Shown here: in pieces, positions 9,900-19,072 of the stretch
How the letters are laid out: every line of letters begins with the position of its first letter
How positions within the stretch are numbered: position 1 is the stretch's first letter
DNA from: Pelomyxa schiedti
Lineage: Eukaryota; Evosea; Pelobiontida; Pelomyxidae
NCBI GenBank assembly: GCA_020536535.1
Contig: JAHLWZ010001047.1
Coordinates: 5,426 to 25,561 of the forward strand
Direction of reading: 5' to 3'
Length of the DNA: 20,136 nt
The notes under the pieces: model-generated
Seen by the model: the letters and a program-made list of their open reading frames with translations, nothing else
Database searches by the model: none
Told to the model about the DNA's origin: nothing
Translations under genes and position numbers: made by a program

Positions 9900-10182
9900 T
9901 TTTATTATTTGAACGAAATTGAACCCCAAATGAATTTTTTCCTTGTCGTGGATTATGTGACTGATCTTGAATAAGAAAGCCCGAAGATACGCATCGTACG
10001 GCCTGCGTTTGGCTAAGAAAAGTCTGGCGACTTTTCGTTTTGTGGCACTGTTCCCCGGTTGGAGTTTGTTGTTTGAAAGATTTGGAGGGAAGCTTTTGGC
10101 TTCGTTGTTTTTCATTTTGATTTTTTTAATGGCTGTCTTATATACAGAATACGTTTGCTTGAGTGTGCAGTGTATAGTGATA
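9900..10182. other. Spacer between Sip1-like start and IFT20 stop
   Basis: A 283-bp region between two - strand genes. It should contain the IFT20 3' end and the Sip1-like promoter and leader. Both strands are open over parts of it, but no stretch shows recognisable protein. No hairpin or tandem repeat stands out. Confidence 0.4.
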
Positions 10183-10870
10183 CTACAGGTCACTCATTGT
10201 CAACCTATCCAGCATTATTTTCTGGTCAGCTTCAACTCTGACAAGAGATTCATATTCACGTGAGAGTTGTTCCAGAACAGCTGCCCGCTGTGACTCGGCT
10301 GCTTCCTTGTGTTGTTTATTAGTATGTTCATAATTAGTCTTGAAAGACAGTTTTTATATGCAATGTAACGGGTTGTTATGAGTGGTTTGTAGGTCATTGA
10401 ATTCAATCGGCGGTGCGAGCATGTTACTTGTTTGGTGATAGGGGTTACTAACGTACTAGTTCACGTTTGGCACGTTCTAATGACAAATTTGCACCTTCAA
10501 CACGGTTGCGTAGTCCAATTGCCTTGAGCTTCTCGTTGTCTATTTGCCGTGCTTTACTGTCCATCACCTGATAAGTAAAAAGCCAAGCTGTGCGTTTTTT
10601 CGTGATGCTTTACACTAGGGATTATACCTCAAGAAAGGAAGATGTCAGTTCATCAAACCGAGTGATTTGGGTCATAAATTCCTGTGTAAAGTTACAAATT
10701 TTCGAAAACCTACCTGACTTTTTTTTTTTTGTTTTTCGGGTTTTTGTTACTTGGGACAAGTGCTGCAATTGACAAGAATTTTTCAACGTGGCTTCGTCTA
10801 TTATTCTTATTTGGTTGGTCTCGTCCAACCTCACGTCACCGTCACCCACAATTCCCTGCTGCCCCGCCAT
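10183..10870 (-). CDS. IFT20: Intraflagellar transport protein 20
   Basis: IFT20 is a small coiled-coil subunit of the IFT-B complex that moves cargo along the ciliary axoneme and, in animals, also acts at the Golgi. Exons 10751-10870, 10628-10681, 10457-10567 and 10183-10305 are all phase 0 and join to 408 nt (135 aa), against 132 aa in human. Matching blocks: VRLDETNQIRIIDEATL (human HFDELNKLRVLDPEV), the helix EFMTQITRFDELTSSFLEVM, DNEKLKAIGLRNRVE (human ENEKMKAIGARNLLK), and the ending SREYESLVRVEADQKIMLDR (human [20 protein letters not shown]). The whole protein is predicted helical. Intron 3 (151 nt) is much longer than its neighbours and contains tactaat, a good branch-point candidate. 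The ATG at 10870 is the only one matching family length. It is divergently arranged with the first cyclase gene. Confidence 0.92.
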
Positions 10871-11416
10871 CACACAACGAAATTCTGCTAAGTGGCTACT
10901 CAGCTCCTCACAAGCTAGTCACCTGCGCTGTACTCTCACAACGTCTGTTGATCCCAACCAGTAAGAGATAGAAGAATTAGACTGCATGGAATGCATCAAA
11001 CCCATGATGTGGTGGTGACAGATTCTTGACCGGATCCAAGAACTGATCATCGCAGATTCCTTTTAGTGCCTGGTGAAATCAACGACTTGTTGCGCTATTT
11101 AGCAGTCGGTAGCGTCCATTTCCCCGTTTGGGTAGCGGCCGGTAGATCCGGTGCAGAGAACTTGGAAAAAACCAGAAGAAGACGCTTTCAACTGTTGCAC
11201 AAAAACCAACGAAGGTCCATTCTGTCAAGCAACAATTCAGCCACCCAAGCGAAAACAGTGCCAGCACTGAAACCGCAGCCAACAGCACAAGCCGATCAAA
11301 ACCAAATCAACCCACAATCCCACACAACTCACCGCTTCGCATGTGGAAAAAGACCAGCACAAGTAAAGTTGGACCAACAGACGTACACAGAACCACAATC
11401 ACAACAAAATCCAGAT
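10871..11416. promoter_or_regulatory. Divergent intergenic region, IFT20 and cyclase 1
   Basis: A 546-bp spacer separates the IFT20 start (-) from the first cyclase start (+), so it should carry both promoters and leaders. The + frame is open for over 300 nt before the cyclase ATG but contains no in-frame ATG and has no counterpart in the paralogue, so it is treated as leader. No promoter motif could be identified. Confidence 0.45.
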
Positions 11417-14400
11417 ATGAGCGTCGACATCATTATTGACGCGCACGGACCCACAATCGGGGTTCTCTCCGCTTCCCGCAGCACGCTCAACAACAACAAC
11501 AGCAACGTGGCGGGAGTGTCTGTTCGTGCTGGGACTGGTGGGGGTCTCCTGGGTGCCAGTAGCGGCAGCCTGCAGCTCCGCGCAATCGCAACTCCCATAA
11601 TTGATCCTGGCCGCGGAGACTCTGAGGGGGGCAAGAGGTACGCGCGGCTTTTTTTTTTGTCTTACAAAAAAGTGACAGTGCACCATTTCGTGAAAATCTA
11701 AACGATGCGAAAACAACACAAAATAACGAAACAACAAACAAAAAAAAAAGTGGGGAAATGTTAACCTTTATAGTACAAGGTTGGCTGGAGCATGTCCATT
11801 GACTGTTATTGTGCCAGTTGTTGCTGTTGTTATAGTTGTGTCCATCGTCACGGCTTGCTTGGCACCGATGACTTCATTATGGGTAACATCTTTGAACACT
11901 ATGAAGTCCACATGTGCCTCCAGCTTATCACAGGTTCACGGTTTTTTTCCCTTGGTTTTTTTTTTTTTTTTTGTGCCTTATATTATTAATGGTATTTTTG
12001 AACGCACTAAAACGCATTTTTAGGAAATGAATGTATATAGGAAACTTCTCGTTGATAAGAGTGTTACAAGCATTACAACTGAAATGTGGATACCGCCTAC
12101 AGTTGGTTCTATCCTCAAAATCGGTATACCTGAGTCAGTTTACACGTCTGCTGTCCCGTTGCACGTGGATCGGAGTGGATTTCAGATGACTGTAAGAGGG
12201 CTTGCAAGACAATTCAGAGCAATCAACAACATTGTAGGAACTGCCTTACCAACGACTATTAATGCTGTCCTCCTAAACAGATACTTTCATGGACGAATTA
12301 TGAGGGGGACCACCTGTATGGGGATTGGCAGACTTACTGGGGGTTATACGACAGTAACGTCGACTCGAATATCACCATGTATTGGTTCGATGGTGACACT
12401 CCAACAGACCAAAGAAAGGGAGGAGATATCTTAAACTACAATCTCACCCTCAGAGATTGGTGGTACGCAAAACGCTTGAAAAGTACTCACTACTATTAGC
12501 ACTTACTTCAAACCCTTATAGGGTGGTCGGTGTCACAGCCTGGAATGGGTCCTGGACTTCTGTTTATAAATCAGCAAACAAGGCGGACGGGAGAGTGATT
12601 GCTTACACAATCAGACCACCAGTTTCCGTTCCAGTCGTTATCCAAGTCACTCTGAGCATTTCATTTTTGTCGGACTTCTTCACCAACTTTAATCTCACCA
12701 AGAATGGCGTTTCCTTCCTCGTAGAAGACAAGACCCTCGATTTGGTATCAGGGACTCCTGGCATCACCATATTAACGGAAGATGGAGAAACTATTAGTGC
12801 CACGCAGTCTCCTGATCAAACTGTCAGGGATACCGCTGGAATGGTATGCACATTTCTAATTTTCACCGCAATCTCAGACCCTTTTTAGTGGCTGAATCTC
12901 ACAAGTGAACTGTTTGTTGAGAGCCATTTTAAGATGGCTGATACCGACGGAATGTTATTCGTGGATGTTGTACCTATCAAAGCAAGTGGAGGACTCGTCT
13001 TGTGGTTATTCCTGGTTACACCCGAGAATGTGAGCTTCTAATCTTGAAATAGCCTGTAACACCTTAATAGGATTTTATGGGTGAGATAGAAAGTGAACAA
13101 GCCCGGACAGTAAGCCGCGCTTACCTCTCCCTATGGTCTGTCCTTGGAATCGAAATATTTATTGGAATGGTGGCAGTTGTGACCAGCATGACTTTGTCTC
13201 TTGTACTGGCACGAGCGCTGACTGCAGTGATTAGAAAACTCCAAAAAGTATCGAGGGGGCAGCTTGAAAAGTGAGAGTTTCACCCTACCTAAGAAGTACC
13301 AATCTTATTAGGAGTGAGAGCAATAAGGACCTGAAAAGAAGCATGTTAAGAGAAATAGATTCGGTATTCTGAACTTCAGTTACACCCATAACCAAGTAAC
13401 CCTCAGTATAGTTGAACGCCGAAGTCACTGTAATGCAATCCGCTCTGGAGTCTTTTAGTCAGTGCGTTTCGTTTTCTCTTACTTTTCTCTAACGTCTTTA
13501 AGATATGTCCCCACGCAAGTGGTAAAATATCTATGTAAGAATCACATGAAACCAGTGGTCGGAGTTACCTCAATGCACTGCACTGTAATGTTTCTTGATG
13601 TAGTTGACTTTGTAAGTTTCCTGCTCCTCTGTGCGTATTATTAAAGTTTTTCCAGACTAGGAATATGGAGCAATATGGCGCGCAGACCGTGATTGAAATA
13701 CTATCAACAATGTTCGAGTCATTTTCCACAATAATAACAAAAAATAACGGCTGCATTGACAAGGTAGCTATTTGACAGGACTTTATAACTGTTTACTAAC
13801 CTTTTTTTTCTTTCTGCAGTACATCGGAGATGCCATTATGGTAACAGAACAACAGTATTTTTCTCTTTTGATTCAGCTTAGGCATTATGGGGGTGCCCTA
13901 TGATCGACCATAATTCAGAAATGAATGCTTGCCAGGCTGTATCTGAGATACTAGCTGATCTTGCGAGATTAAATTTCGTTTTTGCCTCCAAGTCTTACCC
14001 ACAAATGCATATTCGTATTGGGGTATGTACCAATCTCCATGACGGCCAAACTAACCGTGCCTTAGTTGCATGCAGGGGAAGTGAAAGCCGGGAACGTTGG
14101 GTACATCTCTTTTCTGTAGCCTGTGTCTTATTTTCTCTAAAGGTCCAGTCAAAGACTAAATTTTACTGTTCTAGGTCCCTGATAAAATTCATCCTATTAT
14201 AATTCTCAACCATTTCAGGAAATACTGTTAATTTGGCTGCCAGATTGGAACCTCTGAACAAAGAACTACTTACTTCAGTTCTTGTCACCAACGCCATACG
14301 GGATCCCGTTTCCTTACACAATAGCACCAAATTCTCGTGGCGGTCCCTTGGGCACATTAGAGTTTGTATTCCATCTATTTTACTTATTTGTTAACTGAAA

Positions 14401-14743
14401 TTAAAGGTGCGGGGAATCAAAGAACCTGTACTGGTTCACGAATTCCTCGGATTCTCAAACAAGTAGGACTTTTGCATTTCTATGTGGAACCCTAACAACC
14501 TAATAATACTTTACAAGACTGGCTCCCGAGACAAGAACAACACTGGAGAAATATGCGGATATCGATCACCTGTTGTACAAGAAGCTCTCATCAAAGCTTT
14601 CAACACCCGCGGACGTAACTGATGCAATGGAATATTACCTGGACCAGAATCCGGAGGACTTCACAATAGCCCAGGCTTTTAAGCTGCTTGTGAATCCCCG
14701 TAGTACTCAAGGAAGCAAATCCAGAATAGAAACGAGACACTAG
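11417..14743 (+). CDS. Receptor-type class III adenylate cyclase with extracellular Cache domain (copy 1)
   Basis: Predicted plasma-membrane sensor making cAMP. Exons 11417-11637, 11774-11933, 12024-12233, 12281-12462, 12522-12843, 12889-13029, 13071-13270, 13312-13363, 13412-13461, 13503-13611, 13656-13763, 13820-13840, 13882-14022, 14066-14100, 14143-14174, 14219-14361, 14407-14462, 14518-14743 join in frame (802 aa). Order: low-complexity N-terminus; TM1 about 83-104; extracellular region about 105-430 with YNLTLRDWW and SFLSDFF blocks typical of dCache domains; TM2 about 431-458; HAMP-like helix with IRKLQKV; cyclase domain about 531-725. Catalytic residues are complete on one chain: D545 and D589 (metals), K585 and T659 (base recognition), N666 and R670 (transition state), so a homodimer is expected. 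K/T indicates ATP as substrate and a class IIIb-like subtype. The C-terminal about 70 residues are helical. Confidence 0.9.
13820..13840 (+). other. 21-nt microexon encoding the cyclase metal motif YIGDAIM
   Basis: The exon is bounded by tttctgcag at 13811-13819 and gtaaca at 13841-13846. It encodes exactly YIGDAIM, including D589, which binds the second catalytic metal. Both neighbours are phase 0, so skipping would keep the frame and delete seven residues. In the paralogue the same codons (18003-18023) are the start of a 162-nt exon. Confidence 0.85.
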
Positions 14744-15467
14744 AACCTGCCCCTGAAACAAAGCAACAGCAATACTGACCCTGATTCTCAGCTGAGGAGA
14801 AGGATCCCCACAATCTTCTCCTGAGTTCTGTATTCATAGGCCAACAACATTTCAGTCACCATTCCAGAATATAAACCGCTCCCCCTGTACAGAGAGCAAA
14901 ATCACACAAAGTCACACAAAATCACACAAAACCACCAATCAACCTGTTGTAGTCCCGCATCATCATGTAAAAAAGAAATATTTCAAACAGTTCACACCCA
15001 CAAGAAGCAACTTTGATTTTCGGCTGCACGAGTATTTGACCTTCTTCGTTTAGCTTAGTTAAACTGCCCAAATCTGGGTAATCGAACCGAAGTCCGTGGA
15101 AAAAGTTAAAAATTCACATTGGTTCACTGACAAAATCGTTGACCACGGTTAAATTCAAGTTTGACGTTTCGCGGAGGTGAGCTTTTTTAGTGCACGTGTT
15201 GCTGCGTTTAGGATGTGGACGTTTTGGCCAGAACGAAAAGGTTAGGCAAAAATCCTGAAGAAAAAGTTAAGCTTCGGGCACAAGCTACACAAAAACAAAG
15301 AATACAAAGACTTCTGTAGACTACAAACATAACACACAACACGTAAGATGTGTCGTTTGCTCATTCTGTTCTCATTACCCCCTTTTTGTTTGTGTTTCTA
15401 TTAACATTACATACCCTCGCGAGGCATTTCTTTCCTATGACACACTACGTAGTTAACAGAGGAGGAA
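14744..15467. other. Intergenic between the tandem cyclases
   Basis: A 724-bp spacer holding the 3' end of copy 1 and the promoter and leader of copy 2. A tgtaaaaaa element at about 14966-14974 has a counterpart about 90 nt past the copy 2 stop, a possible shared 3' end signal. A 10-nt tandem repeat lies at 14901-14930. No further exon or RNA gene is recognised. Confidence 0.5.
14901..14930. repeat. Short tandem repeat, 10-nt unit x3
   Basis: Three head-to-tail copies of (a/g)tcacacaaa at 14901-14910, 14911-14920 and 14921-14930; the middle copy differs only at its first base. It lies about 160 nt after the cyclase 1 stop codon, probably in or just beyond its 3' UTR. Confidence 0.85.
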
Positions 15468-18400
15468 ATGAAAGCCTTGTTTCATAACAAAATCGGCGAC
15501 TCAGGCAACGACTTGATGACGTCGACTGCAACTACCGCGACGGCTGCTACGTCTGCGGACAGCAGCAGCGTCAGCGTAGTTATGGGAGGGCACAGCGACG
15601 TCAAGGCGATAGACCTGCGTTCCATAATTCCCGTTCACCACGTGAACGGCACCGCAAAGTCGCCGTTCTCAATGGCGATCGACATCGACTTCGGGCCGAT
15701 GGACCCGGCGATTATGGGAGGAGGCATGAGGCCGGGGAGCACAGGGAGCAGCATACAATTGACAGGAATTGGCAGACCAATTGAAACAAGTCAGGCCATT
15801 CTTAGAAGAAAAGGGTATCGCCATTTTCTTCTAGTCAGATGTTTTTGGCTTTTCGTTTTGCGTTTGAACGATTTTTTTCCCTTATGCGATATTTTGTTTG
15901 TTTTCGTCATTGTTGTTGTGTATTGCAACAAGCCCAAAGCAGTTTTATGCTTTATGCATTTGATTGATTCATTAGTATTCTTTTGTATTCGCCTTTTCTC
16001 TAACAGTCACTCCAGTAAGATGGCAGGGGCGTTCTCGTTGATGACTGTTGTGCCCCTGGTGGCAGTCATGGTTGTTGTTACAATCATTGCTGTTTGTTTG
16101 GCTCCTATGACGGCTCTGTGGGTCAAGTCGTTGGAGTCCCTTACTGGAACTTGTTCTGACAGCATTTTCAAGGTGACTTATGCGGTCTTCTTCTATAGAG
16201 TTGTTAACCTCACCTGTGTCTTTAGGAAATGGAAGTCTACAGGAAACTCCTTGTGGAAAAAAGCATAACCAGTATATCTACCCAAATGAGCATCCCTCCC
16301 ACTGTTGCATCAGTGGTAAGAACGGCGATTCCTGAGTCGGCATACACTTCTCCCATCCCTTTACACAACGATAGCAGCGCGTTGGCGATGACTATTAGGG
16401 GCCTGGCGAAGCAATTTCCTTCAATCAATAACATGGTATCCATTCACATTACAACACTCTGATTGAGCTCTAACCGATAAACAGATTGTGGCCTGGATCA
16501 ACCCTCAAGGAGAGCACTTGTATGGTGACTGGAAAACGTACTGGGGAGTTTTTGATAGCAACATTGACTCGAACATAACGATGTACTGGTTTGATGAAGA
16601 CACCCCAACTACTACCAGAACAGGGGAAGATGTTACAGATTATGATGTAACAACAAGAGACTGGTGGTATGTCTAACATACCCATGCAGTACAATTTAAT
16701 ATTTCTGCAAAGGTTGGTTGGAATAAAAGCATGGAATGGCTCATGGACGCCTGTGTACACTTCTGCAGTTGCATCTGACGGGCGAGTCATAGCCTACACA
16801 CTCAGACCACGTGCCTCTGTGCCAGTGGTAATCCAAGTCACTCTCAGCATTTCCTTTTTGTGGGACTTTTTCATCACCTTCAACCTTACCACCAACGGTG
16901 AGTCCTTTTTGGTTGAGGACCAAACTCTGAAGATGATTGCTGGAACTCCTGGCATTCCTATACTCACCCAATTTGGTGATGATACCTTTGCCTTCAGCTC
17001 TACTGATCAAACTGTGAGAGATGCCACGGAAATGGTTTGAATGCACACCACTCTTCTAATTTAATTGTTACTCAGTGGTTGACATCCTCTGTGGATTCTC
17101 TGGTTGAAGCGCATTTCGAAATGATGGTGGACGGAGGAAACGCGTACGTTGACGTTGTCCCAATCAAAGCCACTGGAGGGCTTGTCATGTGGCTATTTTT
17201 GATCACACCAGAAAAAGTAATAATTTCCAACCGTGCCTTTGATATAACCCCTTGTTTAGGACTTTATGGGAGAGATTGAAGAAGAACAAAATAAAACTGT
17301 CGATCGGGCTTATTTCTCACTCTGGGCCGTACTTGCCATTGAAATATTCATTGGCATTCTTGCAGTGGTCACCAGTATGACATTGTCACTCTTTCTGGCT
17401 AGGGCCCTTACCGCAGTGATAAGAAAGCTTCAGAAAGTTTCCAGTGGAAAGTTAACAAAGTAACTTATCTTCCGCTACCTTCTTCTACACTTAACTGGAG
17501 CAAGGACAGAGAGCAATAAGGATCTATCAAGAAGTTTGCTCAAAGAAATTGATTCCGTAATTCTACTTTTCCTTATGGCTCAATGTGACTGTTTGTAGTT
17601 AAACTCAGAGGTTACAATTATGCAATCGGCACTGGAGTCATTCAGCCAATATGTGCCAACCCAAGTCGTGAGGTATTCCCTGACAGTTTTATGAATTTAC
17701 CGTTTACGTACTCATCAGATACCTATGCAAGAACCATATGAAACCAGTTGTTGGTGTAAACAAGATGCACTGTACGGTGATGTTCCTTGACGTTGTTGAT
17801 TTCGTATGCGTATCTCAGTTGCCTTGTTAGTGAATTAATTTTTAAAATTTTAGACCCACACTATGGAGCAATATGGAGCTCAAACTGTGATTGAAATCCT
17901 TTCAACTATGTTCGAGTCCTTTTCCATCATTATCACGAAGAACCATGGCTGCATTGACAAGGTAATCAAATTATTCTAGTCGTTTGACCTAATACACATT
18001 AGTACATTGGGGATGCCATAATGGCATTGTGGGGATGCCCTGTGGCAGACCACAACGCGGAAATACATGCATGTAAAGCTGTTGCGGAGATAATGGCTGA
18101 TCTCTCCCGGTTAAATGCGATTTTCAAGGCGAAATCATTCCCGGCAATGCGGATTCGCATCGGGGTACACAGTTTACAAATTTCCGATTGAATCTAACTC
18201 CACCATCAGCTGCATGCAGGAGAGGTCAATGCAGGAAACGTTGGTTCGAGTCAGCGGCTGAATTTTACTGTTCTAGGTTCGATTTCTTTTTCCCTGTCTA
18301 AACGTTGTTAACACCGGAAAAAAGGAAATACCGTAAACTTGGCAAGTAGATTGGAGCCACTGAATAAAGAGCTACTCACTTCAGTCCTCGTGTCCGATGC

Positions 18401-18911
18401 AATACGAGATGCAACCGCTGAGAAATTGAAGGACACTTTCTCCTGGCGCGCACTCGGACACATTCAAGTATGATATTTTCTGTATCCAACACGCCCAATG
18501 ACAATAAACAGGTTCGCGGATTCAAAGCCCCCGTCCTCGTACATGAATTCTTTGGCTTCACCTCACTGTATGTTCCTATCCATAAAACCAAAAAAACCAA
18601 AATTCCTTTCCCACGGAGATTAACCAAATTCCAATAGGCTTGGTTCCGAAACCAAAAGGCTACTCCAGGATTACTCCGAAGTCGATCAGATGCTATACAA
18701 GAAGCTCTCTTCTCAAATGTCCACGCCGGCTGACATAACTGAGGCCATTGACTGCTACCTAGCACAGAACCCTGACGACCTCACTGTAACACAGGCAAGG
18801 AAGCTACTAGTCAACTTGCGTGGAAATACTACATACACCACCCATCACAAAGACAACAGAGAAAACAGCAATAATCCCACAGCCATTCCATCAACAACAT
18901 CTGGCTTGTAA
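15468..18911 (+). CDS. Receptor-type class III adenylate cyclase with extracellular Cache domain (copy 2)
   Basis: Tandem paralogue of the upstream gene with the same domain order. Exons 15468-15814, 16007-16172, 16226-16435, 16485-16666, 16713-17034, 17076-17216, 17260-17459, 17505-17556, 17599-17672, 17719-17803, 17854-17961, 18003-18164, 18210-18276, 18325-18467, 18512-18567, 18638-18911 join in frame (862 aa). From exon 3 to exon 15 the coding length equals copy 1 base for base; differences are a longer N-terminus (+44 aa) and a different C-terminus. The first exon encodes Thr/Ala/Ser-rich then Gly/Pro-rich sequence. Catalytic set: D589, D633, K629, T703, N710, R714, all present. Cache motif DVTTRDWW and IPESAYTSP are conserved with copy 1. 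The C-terminal tail is Asn/Thr-rich (NSNNPTAIPSTTSGL). Ligand unknown; the extracellular half is as conserved as the catalytic half, suggesting both copies still sense something. Confidence 0.92.
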
Positions 18912-19072
18912 AACTAGAGTGGTGGTGAGAAGATAGGTATCTCCACCCACCAAATAACCAGGCAATAGTCCAGTCACCACCACAAACATCAAGTCACAAT
19001 GTTGTAAAAAATTAAATTATTTTCCGATTCGAATTACTTTTCAAGTTACCACTGATTGGTTTCCACTTTTAG
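18912..19072. terminator. Convergent 3' region, cyclase 2 and the GC-rich orphan gene
   Basis: A 161-bp spacer between stop codons on opposite strands. It contains ttgtaaaaaattaaatt near 19002-19018, resembling the tgtaaaaaa after copy 1, and is AT-rich in its second half. It must serve 3' end formation for both genes. Confidence 0.4.

Noticed and set aside
11066-11416. Upstream extension of cyclase 1
   Set aside because: The frame is open for over 110 codons but has no in-frame ATG and no counterpart in copy 2.
12603-12803. Antisense open frame within the cyclase 1 Cache exon
   Set aside because: It is the mirror of a long conserved exon and has no independent signal.
7019-15720. The 10-mer attatgggag seen at 7019-7028 and 15711-15720
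   Set aside because: The first is within an intron of a - strand gene and the second is coding (IMGG in copy 2); two scattered copies are not evidence of an element.
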